From: Ceratopteris richardii
Taxonomy: Eukaryota > Streptophyta > Polypodiopsida > Polypodiales > Pteridaceae
Direction of reading: 5' to 3'
DNA: 64,000 nucleotides
NCBI GenBank assembly: GCA_020310875.1
Contig: CM035441.1
Location: forward strand, 84,356,878 to 84,420,877
Part shown: one piece after another, positions 9,328-18,675 of the stretch
Position numbering within the stretch: the stretch's first letter is position 1
Layout of the letters: the number at the start of each line of letters is the position of its first letter
Made by a program: the position numbers and the translations under genes
The notes under the pieces: generated by a model
Told to the model about the DNA's origin: nothing
The model's database searches: none
The model's input: only the letters and a program-made list of their open reading frames with translations

Positions 9328-12300
9328 GTGAGTGCAAGATTGGGAACACACCTCCTGAGCACTCAAGGGCTTACCAATGCACCAGCGACCTTCCAAAGGC
9401 TGATGTGCCATGTGTTTAAGGAGTTCCTGAGGAAGAGTTTAGAAGTCTACGTTGATGATCTTTGTGCTCATTCCAACATTAGACAAACCCATATCCCCGA
9501 ACTCAGACAAATCTTTGACAAATGTAGAGAATATCAGGTCTGCCTGAACCCAGAAAAATGCGTTTTTATGGTCAGGCAGGGCAAGATTCTAGGACACATT
9601 GTGTCAAAGAATGGCATATCTACTGACGAGGAGAAAGTGAGAGCCATAGCAGAGCTACCTAGGCCAAGGAATGTCAAGGAAGTACAAGCTTTCATGGGGC
9701 ATTGTGGTTACTACCGCCGGTTCATTCACATGTATGCCGTCATTGCAAAGCCCATGTACGGACTTCTGACTAACTTTGAGTGGACTGATGAATGTGAGAA
9801 CTCCTTCCAGGAGCTTAAACGAAGATTATGTTCAGCACCAATCTTGACCACACCTGATTGGAATAAGCCATTCCATGTTCACGTGGATGCATCCAATTAT
9901 GCTATTGGATGTGTACTCGCACAACCTACTGGTGAAGGTAATATGGATCTTCCAATTGCCTATGCCAGTAGACAGTTGAATGCAGCTGAACGAAATTACA
10001 CCACTACGGAGAGAGAAGGCTTAGGCATGGTATATGCAGTCAAGAAATTTAGACACTATTTGCTTGCAAATAAGTTTAAATTTTTTACTGATCATCAGGC
10101 TTTGCTATACCTCGTAAACAAACCATGCAATACAGGAAGATTAGTGCGGTGGTTTCTCTTGCTCATGGAATATGACTTTGAGGTTGTGGTAAGGAAAGGC
10201 AGGACTCATTTAAGAGCAGATCATCTCTCTAGGCTCACGTCGGTAGAAGCCCCACAGGGAGTATCAGATGATCTTCCTGACGCTTACTTGTTCAATTTAG
10301 AAGTGGTGCCGCAGTGGGCTAAGCCATTGGTACCAGTATTGACATACGGGCCTAACCATCCAGTAGTAAACACACGGAATAAAGAGGTCGTGAAAGCCCA
10401 AAAGTACCACATCATGGCAGGAAGCATGTACAAGCACACAGATCAAGGGATCTTGGCTTGTTGCGTAGAAGAGGATGAGTACGCTAAATGGTTGCAATTA
10501 GCACACGTAGGTGCACTAGAGCAACACCATCCAAAGCAACGAACTTTACAGACCCTAAAGAGACTCGGAGTACATTGGCCAACTATGGAAGCGGATGTCC
10601 AAAAGTTGTGCAAAGAATGCCCAATCTGTTGCACTAAGCCACCTGTGGAACACGCCACTCTTTATCAAGTATCCATTGTGCCAGATTGGAGTGAACCTCT
10701 AGTATCCTTCCTGAAGACGAAAACATTCCCTCCAGACATGACTCTGGCTAGGAAAAGGAGTTTAGAACAAGAAGCCCAGGATTACTCACTCATTGGTGAT
10801 AATCTATACAAGCGCGGTAAGGATGGTTACCTGAGATTATGTGTCCATGAGAGTGAGTATCTCAAGATCTTGGACACTGCTCACCAAGGTGTAGCAGGAG
10901 GACACTTTGGACCAGATCGGGTGATCAAGGCGATACTATTTGCGGGCTTCTGGTGGCCAACCCTTCACATGGATGCACATACCTATGTGAAACGATGTGA
11001 TGTCTGTCAGAGAACCCAATATCCTATACGTAAAGATGAGATGCCACTGAAACCTATGATGGGTGGACGTGCATTCTCTAAGTGGGGTATAGATTTTGTA
11101 GGACCTATTAATCCCCCAGCTAAAGGTTCTCATGCGGAATACATCATTGTCGCAACAGATTATCTCACCAAGTGGGTAGAGGTAAAGGCTACGACAAAGA
11201 ACGATGCTCAAACAACTGCCAAATTCTTGTTTGAGAATGTATTCACGAGATACGGACTACCTATAGAGCTTGTAAGTGATAGAGGCACTCATTTCTTGAA
11301 TGAAGTGATTGAAAACCTACTCCAAGAATTCTTGGTAATACACAAGAAGTCTGCCCCTTATCACCCTCAAGCTAATGGACAAGCTGAGAGCACTAATAAG
11401 ATCTTATGCAATGTACTGACGAAATTAGTGAACACTAAACGCTCTGATTGGGACAAACAGCTACACCATGCTGTTTGGGCATACCGAGTCGCCTACAAAA
11501 CGGTACTCCAAGCCACCCCATTTCAGATGGTATTTGGCCAAAACGCTGTGCTACCCTTGGACTTCCTGATTCCTACGTTGAAAGTAGCTCAAGAGCACGA
11601 ATGGACAGGTCATGAGCTCTCCTCTAGGATCTTTGACCTTGAACGATTAGGAGAAACAAGATTGAGAGCAGCTGCAGGAATCTATGCAGCTAAGAAGAGA
11701 CAGAAGGCCTACTTTGATGCCCATGTGAAGGATAAAGGCTTGAAGGCAGGAGACTTAGTTCTAGTCTACACATTGAAACAACATGCAAAGAAGCTAGAAA
11801 AGAGAGGCTACGGACCTATGATCATAAATAGGATCTCCACGAGTGGAGCAGTACAACTAGCCACTTTAGAGGGTGATGTTCTCCCAAACTATATTAGCGG
11901 ATGCAGAGTTAAGTTGTATCAGGAACCTCTCACGGAGGAGATGCTAAGTCGACTCGATACTGCTAAGAAACGCAAAGAGGAAGAAAAGCGAATTCGAGAA
12001 GAAGCTCAAGCAGAAGCCCTAGAGCGCATCCGGAGAATGAAATTAAGAAGACAAGGTAGAGAGCACCCTAGGCAAGAGGCATATGCAGATCAAGGATATG
12101 ACGTAGCTATGTGTGAAGTTTCAAGTGTTAGCTCTCATAGGATAACCGATCGACGTCCTTTCATAACCGTAGATATAGGACAAGGAAAGAGTGCAAGGAC
12201 TGTAAGAGCCTTGATTGACTCAGGTGCAGCCACTAGTGCTGTTAAACTGTCTTACTGTCAAGAGTTGCAGTTAACTGTCCATCCTGTGGAAGCATATCTC

Positions 12301-13290
12301 ATAGGATTGGGAGGCGTGGAAACCCCTTGCATGGGCGAGGTGGAACTTCCCCTCTACATTCATGATGAGGAAATGACTGTTAAAGTACTGGTGTGTCAAG
12401 ACGATGATCTCACTGAACCTCTTGTCTTGGGTCAAGATTGGATCTATGACCAAGCAGTCAACTTAAACTTAAGAAGTGGACTTCTTCAGGTTTGGGTCAA
12501 TCATAGTCGAATTACAGTAGAGTTAGATAATGGAGCACTCAAGGAACTAGGAAAGGCACAGACTCCTGGTCCTTCCAGGAATACACATGAAGATGACCAT
12601 GTTGTTCTTGTCCAAAACCATGTGTTGCAGAGGAATGATATTCGCAAAAAAGGAGTCAGGGATGCAACGGAACTCCCTTCTTTTCCAAAGGCCAGAAGGA
12701 GACAGCAACCCAAGGTGGATCAAAGGCAGAAGAAGCAGAGTACTACCTATGTCCGAGATCAAAAGTACCTGCGCAGCAGAATGTCCCAGAAAGTAAACCA
12801 TGTGTGGGTGCGGAAGGGCGAACAACCGGTTACACCACCGTCTACTACACGGGCTAAGTTTCTTATTAATAACCAACAACACGACATTAATAAGAAGTCT
12901 TGCAGAAATTCTCCTGCAAACGTGAAATCTATTTGGGTGCCCAAGAAGTCGATGAAGGCTAGCCCACAATCAAGAGAAATTTGGGTGCCTAAGGCTTGCT
13001 TGCGAGCGCAAGTAGCGACGCCAAGGCCACAGTCTATACAGCTTAACCCATCGACTCGTACGGCCAGTATTCACTCATTCTCATCACGCAGGAACTCACC
13101 AAGGCCCATGAGCTCGCGTATAATCAATTGTAAAGGGGTCCCGAAAAGGCCTCATTTTCAAACCCAGATGCCGATAAAGCTCTCTAGAGTCTCTACGAAA
13201 CCGAAAACAAAGCCCATCCACTGCATTTGGCAGCCTAAGACCTGTAATAAACCCCCCGACCCCACTTGTAAATTCATCCCCACTTACTAA
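9328..13290 (+). CDS. pol: Element F pol: RT part, RNase H, integrase, second retropepsin
   Basis: A 1320-residue Ty3/gypsy polyprotein segment. It opens in the reverse transcriptase, with the YVDD active site near residue 40. RNase H has HVDASN near 184 and FTDHQ near 255. Two H2C2 zinc modules follow: the first near residues 392-430 (AHVG...CKECPIC), the second near 518-560 (AHQG...CDVCQ). The integrase core starts near 587 with WGIDFVGP and continues with SDRGTHF and PYHPQANGQAE. A GPY/F-like module (YGPMIINRIS) lies near 827, and no chromodomain is seen. A retropepsin-like domain follows near 945-1060, with LIDSGAATSA, YLIGLGG and LVLGQDWI. The basic tail repeats a W-V-PK-like motif near 1158, 1200, 1217 and 1300. 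The frame is open, but it begins inside the RT, so the start codon shown is nominal. Confidence 0.9.
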   Translation: MSARLGTHLLSTQGLTNAPATFQRLMCHVFKEFLRKSLEVYVDDLCAHSNIRQTHIPELRQIFDKCREYQVCLNPEKCVFMVRQGKILGHIVSKNGISTDEEKVRAIAELPRPRNVKEVQAFMGHCGYYRRFIHMYAVIAKPMYGLLTNFEWTDECENSFQELKRRLCSAPILTTPDWNKPFHVHVDASNYAIGCVLAQPTGEGNMDLPIAYASRQLNAAERNYTTTEREGLGMVYAVKKFRHYLLANKFKFFTDHQALLYLVNKPCNTGRLVRWFLLLMEYDFEVVVRKGRTHLRADHLSRLTSVEAPQGVSDDLPDAYLFNLEVVPQWAKPLVPVLTYGPNHPVVNTRNKEVVKAQKYHIMAGSMYKHTDQGILACCVEEDEYAKWLQLAHVGALEQHHPKQRTLQTLKRLGVHWPTMEADVQKLCKECPICCTKPPVEHATLYQVSIVPDWSEPLVSFLKTKTFPPDMTLARKRSLEQEAQDYSLIGDNLYKRGKDGYLRLCVHESEYLKILDTAHQGVAGGHFGPDRVIKAILFAGFWWPTLHMDAHTYVKRCDVCQRTQYPIRKDEMPLKPMMGGRAFSKWGIDFVGPINPPAKGSHAEYIIVATDYLTKWVEVKATTKNDAQTTAKFLFENVFTRYGLPIELVSDRGTHFLNEVIENLLQEFLVIHKKSAPYHPQANGQAESTNKILCNVLTKLVNTKRSDWDKQLHHAVWAYRVAYKTVLQATPFQMVFGQNAVLPLDFLIPTLKVAQEHEWTGHELSSRIFDLERLGETRLRAAAGIYAAKKRQKAYFDAHVKDKGLKAGDLVLVYTLKQHAKKLEKRGYGPMIINRISTSGAVQLATLEGDVLPNYISGCRVKLYQEPLTEEMLSRLDTAKKRKEEEKRIREEAQAEALERIRRMKLRRQGREHPRQEAYADQGYDVAMCEVSSVSSHRITDRRPFITVDIGQGKSARTVRALIDSGAATSAVKLSYCQELQLTVHPVEAYLIGLGGVETPCMGEVELPLYIHDEEMTVKVLVCQDDDLTEPLVLGQDWIYDQAVNLNLRSGLLQVWVNHSRITVELDNGALKELGKAQTPGPSRNTHEDDHVVLVQNHVLQRNDIRKKGVRDATELPSFPKARRRQQPKVDQRQKKQSTTYVRDQKYLRSRMSQKVNHVWVRKGEQPVTPPSTTRAKFLINNQQHDINKKSCRNSPANVKSIWVPKKSMKASPQSREIWVPKACLRAQVATPRPQSIQLNPSTRTASIHSFSSRRNSPRPMSSRIINCKGVPKRPHFQTQMPIKLSRVSTKPKTKPIHCIWQPKTCNKPPDPTCKFIPTY

Positions 13291-13474
13291 CTTCAGTAGT
13301 CTCCTAGGACTACCCAAGCATTAACTACACTCACGTGCACCGAACACTTACTAACCCATTATTCACCCCCGACCCTCATGTTAATATTGTGATGGGAACA
13401 ACGGTCCTCCCCTGTCCTGTACAATATTAACACATGGTTGTATATTCTCACAGAGACAGGTAGCAAGAGGTAAA
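13291..13474 (+). promoter_or_regulatory. Spacer with candidate 3' splice site before the giant ORF
   Basis: The 184-bp gap between pol and the giant ORF ends with TGTATATTCTCACAG at 13439-13453, a plausible 3' splice site, 21 bases before the ATG. Element B has a stronger acceptor at the same relative place. This fits expression of the 3' ORF from a spliced RNA, as reported for downstream ORFs of some plant gypsy elements. No donor site was assigned. Confidence 0.45.
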
Positions 13475-16400
13475 ATGGCAGACACGGTTGGAACTAGCTC
13501 CCAGGCCGGCACCAGCCCCCAAGTGGTGGACATCGAAAGCCTTCCGGTCGAGGAGGAATTAAAGGAAAGACCAGCGGCATTACGGGCCTTACATGCCATA
13601 CCAATTCAGAATCCTCCACAGGGTCATACCATGCCGGTGGGAAAAACCTCACACTGGTTCAGTGACGTTGCTGGACCTCTGGGTGAAGGCACATACATGT
13701 GGGAGTCCGAGATAGAATTCAATGGACGTTGGGGCAGATACCATTTCTTTACCAGGGAGTTTGAAAAGCTACAGAACAATGAAGGGCTGAAGCCGATATG
13801 GAAGAAGGCTGGGCTTTATGACTACTTCAAGTTCCAACTACCAAAGCCAGATTTCCTAAGATGCTCATATCTAATTAGTACCCTCACCCCCAGCAAAGAC
13901 AAGAAAGGATACAGCTCCTTTGTGCTCCCATCACTCACAAGGGGCAATGAGCTGAAGCGCTTCCGCTTGACTATTAACCTAGTAAGAGAAGCTCTTGATA
14001 TGCACGGAATGCACATTCCTACGGAAAAGGAGACCATGGTCCCCGATAACATGAAGAACAGGAATCTGACAAAACTGAAGGATATGGTGGCAATGACTCC
14101 CACAATTGCCATTCATTTACGAATGGTCATGCAACATTTCGCGTTCCCCGCACAAGACAGGTTCACAATGCCTCCGAAGAAGATTTGGTTTAGCCTCTAC
14201 CTGGCGGATGCTTTTGATTTGTCCATCAATATGCCCCACTGGATTATCGACCAGATTCATATGGCTCATCAGAGATGGTACAAGAAGCAAAAGTCTGTGT
14301 TGTATGGATGCTGTGCACTCACAAGAATTGTATACAGATGTCTCGCATATGATGTACCTGTGCAGAGGGCTCTGATCTGGTCCAGAGCACAGGAATTTCA
14401 ACGCAGATTGTCGGCCGTAGGGCCTCCCTCAAAGAAGATGCGAGGCGCCGTCCAGATGCCTTGTGCACAAGCTCGCGGCGCAACCCTGACGCCTGAGACA
14501 ACCCCAAGACTTCCCCGACGAGTGCAACCATTTACTATCAGGTTGCCCAGGCATAGCACAGATGGCCCTAATCTTGTGTTTCCACCAGTACCGACTGATC
14601 TGGAATTCCCGCATGGATTCACTCTGGAGGATCTAACGGACGAAGAAGTTGCAAGAATCATAGATGCTGTAAATGCGGAAGTTGAAGAAGAGCAAGCCGG
14701 TGGACAGCAAACTGCCCCAGACCAAACCCAGCCCAGCCAACCGGACGTAGTCAATGTGGACGATGAAGAAGAAGCTCATGAGGAGGCACAGGGTAGACAA
14801 TCAGAAGCAGAAGAACAAGAGTATGATCAAGAAGCCCTACAAGTACTGGAAGGCGCCCCCGCCTATACTAACGCATTAAAGAAGCTCTACGATACGATGA
14901 ACCGAGTCCAACAGCAACACAGACTGTCATTAGCTGCAGGTAAAGCCCTCATGAACCAGATTCTAGAGGAGGAAGGCGTGGACGAGCAATACCGTGCCAC
15001 CCTGGAAATGATATCAGATGCTTTGGGAGTACCTGAAACGGTGCATACTGCACTAGTGCAATCACGAAGGACAGAGAAAAGATATGGAAGACGCCCCCCA
15101 CGAACGGGAAAACAAATGAATGTATTAGGATCCGGGCCACAAGGCACCCCTACAACCACGGGCACTGCACACACCGTTCACGACACCGAGGAAGCCCATA
15201 CATCAAGTGCACCTCCATCACCTCCCTTACCACCTTCTCCTCCCTCTCCACCACATTCACCTCCCATCACTAATGTAACTACCACCGTTACCGCCTCCGA
15301 ACCCATCCACATGACTGAAGCACAAACGGTCCATCAACCCACACACCCTCTCGACACCTCCCGTGTATACACCTCCATTACCACTGTAACCCTAACGGCA
15401 TCTACTGACATCCCCATTCCCCCATCCACACTGTCGGGCAGTTCACATCCACAACTACACACACCACTATACACATTCACCACAATCACTGCACCCACCG
15501 TTCCACTATTCACAATCACTCCCACTACTGCTTCCACCACAGATCTTATGGACATATCACCTTCCACCGCACCTCTCCCTCCCCCCATACCACCACAATC
15601 TCCCATTCCCCCACCACCCACTTCACCATTTCCCAGCACTGCATTCACACTCCCCTTTCCCTTTCCCTTCCCCGCTGCACCTAACACCCTCCCTGCATCC
15701 ATCCCCATTAATAATGTATTTAATAGTATGTATCAATGCATGTCCCAACTTCAGCAGCATTACCAACACCTTGACAACCAACATACAAGGCTTTTCCGAA
15801 GCCACGAAGATCTCCAAGCACGGTGCAAGGATCTTGAAGAGCAGAAGCAGCTACTACAACAGCAACACATGACCCTACAGGAACAATATGCACAATTAGT
15901 AGCCAACCCACCCCAAGCAGATGATGAAGAGCGACGACACATGGACGAGCTGCTACATTCTCAAATTACAGAGAACCTCAAACTCCGCCGAAACATGGCT
16001 CTACTACGGAAGCATATGTCTGCAGCCCTAGAAGAAAATAGAAGGCTTCAGACACAAAATGAAGAGAACTTGGAGTTAGCCATGGAAGGTTCCCCACAGG
16101 ACATTGACCCGGAGAGATTTAAGGCTATTCCCTCGGATAATATGCAAATCATTTTGGAAACCCATGCGGATCTCCTCGAAGCCCATGCAGCCTTAGAAAA
16201 GGAAAGAGATGAACTCCGAAGGCAATTGGCAGCTCAACCAGCACCACCCAAGGAAGCCCCGACCACAGCTGACACAGCTGACGAAGTAGCAGCACTCAAA
16301 GCACAAATTGCAGAATTGGAAAAGAAAGTGCTTGTATATGAACGCCAACCCTCCCCCTTGGCAGAACCAGAGCCTGAAGATCTTGTGCCAATTGAAGTAG

Positions 16401-17599
16401 AAGAAACATTTGAGGATCCCTATGTCCCGATGCCAACACCCGGAGGTAAGCAAACAGAACAGGGCATGGACACAATTGAAATTGAGGCACCTGAATGGAT
16501 GCAAAAATTAGAGAAAGTAGCCACGACGCATGATGACAGGGTGGCAGTCCAAATCGCATTGATGTCAAAATTAGAGGAAGTGGTAATAAAGTCTGAGTAT
16601 TTTCAGAATCTCTCACACCATAGGTGGATCAGCCCATCGGACGACCTGTATGTTCCATTTTGTGTGCTAATGGCAGATTACAACGCAGAGATCAAGCACC
16701 ACACCTCAAGGGAACCCACCTCTGCCACCCAATTTGCACCTGACGACATCCCAGAAAGTGCCAAGCAGGGACATATTCGACAACCAATGTGGAGAATTCG
16801 GCTACTTGAAACGTACCCGGAAATGGTAAGAACATGGAACAACATGCCGCTGTACATCAAATATAACCCATGTTATTGCCCTGTATTTCGAAGGAGATCA
16901 TGGCCGGAGTACACACAAACAGTGCTAACAATTAAGGGATGTGAGAAGTGGCTCAATTATGTGTACTTCGCACCCCCGAAGGGCCCACCTACTATTGCAT
17001 ATATGATTTCGACGATTCGACATTGGGGGGTCCGTTTCAAGAATGTGCCTGATGTCATGACTCAGATGTGCCTGAAGATTTTCGAACTTATGCTGGTCAC
17101 CTTCAGAACCTTCAAGAATGTCAAGGAACCGCATCTCTCAGCACTAGGATTTAATGAAGGTAATCAGGACCTTGTATATGACATGAGTACAACCCCATCG
17201 ATTCATGTTGTGTATGCATGGCACGCTCGCATCAAATATCTACCGGCCTGCTTCAAACAAACGTTTGAAGAGATGTTTGTCACGGGATTCTGGGAATATC
17301 ACTCCGAGATATTCATTCCCAGACCATCCCATCTCTTGCAGTTGTTTGCAGTGGAACAAGCTCTACATTCCGAAAAGCTACGTATACCACATCCAGAGGT
17401 TCCCGGGCCGGTAGACTGGGATGCTCTTCTGACAGATTTGGCCAAAGGGTTGAGAATTGTTGAACACCACTTAGCGCAGGATGTCGTCGAGTACTACATC
17501 CAAAAACCCACTCAACAAGGGTCTGTCAGGGACGACAGACGCGAGAGAGGGGGGGGTGTTAGCAGCAGACAAGGGAGTCAACGAAGATCTGGCAAATAG
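13475..17599 (+). CDS. Giant 3' ORF of element F, function unknown
   Basis: A 1374-residue open frame between pol and the 3' LTR. Residues 1-330 look globular, with conserved blocks such as HWFSDVAGPLGEG, DFLRCSYLI and QHFAFPAQDRFT. Residues 430-460 are acidic. About 575-750 is rich in proline, threonine and serine. About 750-960 is Gln/Glu/Leu-rich with heptad spacing and probably forms a coiled coil. The C-terminal ~350 residues look globular again (RRRSWPEY, YDMSTTPSIHVVYAWHARI). No membrane segment or signal peptide is evident, so an envelope role has no support. The frame ends inside the purine tract and the first bases of the LTR. Element B carries a clear homologue, so the protein is a lineage trait. 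A faint likeness of residues 230-300 to plant transposon domains found in Athila-type ORFs is only a suggestion. Confidence 0.8.
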   Translation: MADTVGTSSQAGTSPQVVDIESLPVEEELKERPAALRALHAIPIQNPPQGHTMPVGKTSHWFSDVAGPLGEGTYMWESEIEFNGRWGRYHFFTREFEKLQNNEGLKPIWKKAGLYDYFKFQLPKPDFLRCSYLISTLTPSKDKKGYSSFVLPSLTRGNELKRFRLTINLVREALDMHGMHIPTEKETMVPDNMKNRNLTKLKDMVAMTPTIAIHLRMVMQHFAFPAQDRFTMPPKKIWFSLYLADAFDLSINMPHWIIDQIHMAHQRWYKKQKSVLYGCCALTRIVYRCLAYDVPVQRALIWSRAQEFQRRLSAVGPPSKKMRGAVQMPCAQARGATLTPETTPRLPRRVQPFTIRLPRHSTDGPNLVFPPVPTDLEFPHGFTLEDLTDEEVARIIDAVNAEVEEEQAGGQQTAPDQTQPSQPDVVNVDDEEEAHEEAQGRQSEAEEQEYDQEALQVLEGAPAYTNALKKLYDTMNRVQQQHRLSLAAGKALMNQILEEEGVDEQYRATLEMISDALGVPETVHTALVQSRRTEKRYGRRPPRTGKQMNVLGSGPQGTPTTTGTAHTVHDTEEAHTSSAPPSPPLPPSPPSPPHSPPITNVTTTVTASEPIHMTEAQTVHQPTHPLDTSRVYTSITTVTLTASTDIPIPPSTLSGSSHPQLHTPLYTFTTITAPTVPLFTITPTTASTTDLMDISPSTAPLPPPIPPQSPIPPPPTSPFPSTAFTLPFPFPFPAAPNTLPASIPINNVFNSMYQCMSQLQQHYQHLDNQHTRLFRSHEDLQARCKDLEEQKQLLQQQHMTLQEQYAQLVANPPQADDEERRHMDELLHSQITENLKLRRNMALLRKHMSAALEENRRLQTQNEENLELAMEGSPQDIDPERFKAIPSDNMQIILETHADLLEAHAALEKERDELRRQLAAQPAPPKEAPTTADTADEVAALKAQIAELEKKVLVYERQPSPLAEPEPEDLVPIEVEETFEDPYVPMPTPGGKQTEQGMDTIEIEAPEWMQKLEKVATTHDDRVAVQIALMSKLEEVVIKSEYFQNLSHHRWISPSDDLYVPFCVLMADYNAEIKHHTSREPTSATQFAPDDIPESAKQGHIRQPMWRIRLLETYPEMVRTWNNMPLYIKYNPCYCPVFRRRSWPEYTQTVLTIKGCEKWLNYVYFAPPKGPPTIAYMISTIRHWGVRFKNVPDVMTQMCLKIFELMLVTFRTFKNVKEPHLSALGFNEGNQDLVYDMSTTPSIHVVYAWHARIKYLPACFKQTFEEMFVTGFWEYHSEIFIPRPSHLLQLFAVEQALHSEKLRIPHPEVPGPVDWDALLTDLAKGLRIVEHHLAQDVVEYYIQKPTQQGSVRDDRRERGGGVSSRQGSQRRSGK
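17541..17556 (+). other. Element F polypurine tract
   Basis: GCGAGAGAGGGGGGGG directly precedes the LTR start TGTTAGC and fits the plus-strand primer position. Confidence 0.85.
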
Positions 17600-18180
17600 G
17601 CCAATAATTTTCTTCAGGAACAAAGTACGTATGAGCATTCACGCAGATTTAGCACTAAGGCAACCTTATTGTTTCAAAACCTCTACACCAATTAAAAGTG
17701 ATTCTCATCACTAAACACCATTGTAAATACCATTTCATCTTTTTGTAGCTCTATTTTGTGCAAGCCAAGGAGTCCTTGAGCTTGAAGAGCTTTAGAAGTA
17801 TCTACCTGCCAATTTTCGTATTTTTTAGATCTCGTTTGAGCCCTCAAATAAGCCCTGGAACCTAATTTTTAACTAGGCTGGACACTAGGTCTGGACAGGG
17901 CCAAAGCTAGTCAAAAACTATAAAAGGAGCTAGAGAGCTCAGTTTTTGGGGGGTAGATTGTAATTGAAACGGACTTGTAAGAGCATTTTGAAAGTAATCT
18001 AAAAACTCCATCGCTATTCACTCTTTGTCTTACTGTGTGTGCGCGTGTGTGTGTATGTGTGTGCATGTTGGTGTGCTTCTCACTCACGCACTTGTGCCTC
18101 CACTTGCTTGAGGTCTTCATACCATCCTCATGTCTTCCCAGATTGACATTAAAGGAGGTGCTACTCATCACTGAGCTACA
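17557..18180 (+). repeat. Element F 3' LTR
   Basis: It matches the 5' LTR at about 99% by eye, starts TGTTAGC and ends GAGCTACA. It is followed by CTCTT, also found at the left border of F. Its downstream half is homologous to the element B LTR. Confidence 0.92.
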
Positions 18181-18675
18181 CTCTTGCTTGGGAGTTAACT
18201 ATTGTACAAACATCCAAGTCAGATGTTTGGATCAACCAAACTTCAAGTCTTCCAAATCAAATTCAAGTGAATCAAGAGTTCTCAAAGTCTTGATTCGGAT
18301 ACAGATCCTATCCTAGTTACTAAAGTCCATGCATTAGTCATGCTCAGAAATGGACTAGTAATTCTAATCCATCCATTTCATATGTTTGTGCCTAGATCAC
18401 ACATCGAGATACAATGAAGTGACTAGGGATGTTTTTAGATCCACCCTTATTATTCATTCACTACTTTGTACTTTTACCAGTTTATCAAAGTCCAAAGCCA
18501 GACAGTGTTTTGAATCATTTGGGCAAGGATCCCGCCACAGAGATGAGACATGTTCTTCTAGTTTTAGAACATGACCATGTTCTTCTAGTTTAAGAACATG
18601 AGGCTTGGGGGTTGCCTATGGTTATTATATATAGCTTTATTTTCAAGGACAAAAATCTTTCCCAAGGGGGAAGAA
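18181..18675 (+). other. Element E interior, right part, and polypurine tract
   Basis: Non-coding continuation of element E after F. A short tandem repeat of about 30 bp with internal GTTCT/AGAAC symmetry lies at about 18548-18602. CCCAAGGGGGAAGAA at 18661-18675 abuts the 3' LTR and fits a polypurine tract. Confidence 0.65.

Larger units (their letters stand above)
7257..18180 (+). mobile_element. Element F: young Ty3/gypsy retrotransposon with a giant 3' ORF
   Basis: LTRs at 7257-7878 and 17557-18180 agree at about 99% by eye. The tRNA-Asp primer-binding site is at 7887-7903 and a G-rich purine tract is at 17541-17556. CTCTT occurs at both borders and is the likely target duplication within element E. 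The visible parts are a leader with a palindromic array, a pol ORF (reverse-transcriptase part, RNase H, integrase with two H2C2 modules, second retropepsin), and a 1374-aa ORF. No gag was found, so this copy is incomplete. Its LTRs and ORFs are homologous to those of element B. The tRNA-Asp primer and absence of a chromodomain suggest a non-chromoviral, Athila-like relative, but this is inference. Confidence 0.9.

Noticed and set aside
13475-17599. Giant 3' ORF as an envelope protein
   Set aside because: No signal peptide, transmembrane segment or fusion-like region is visible. Position alone is not enough.
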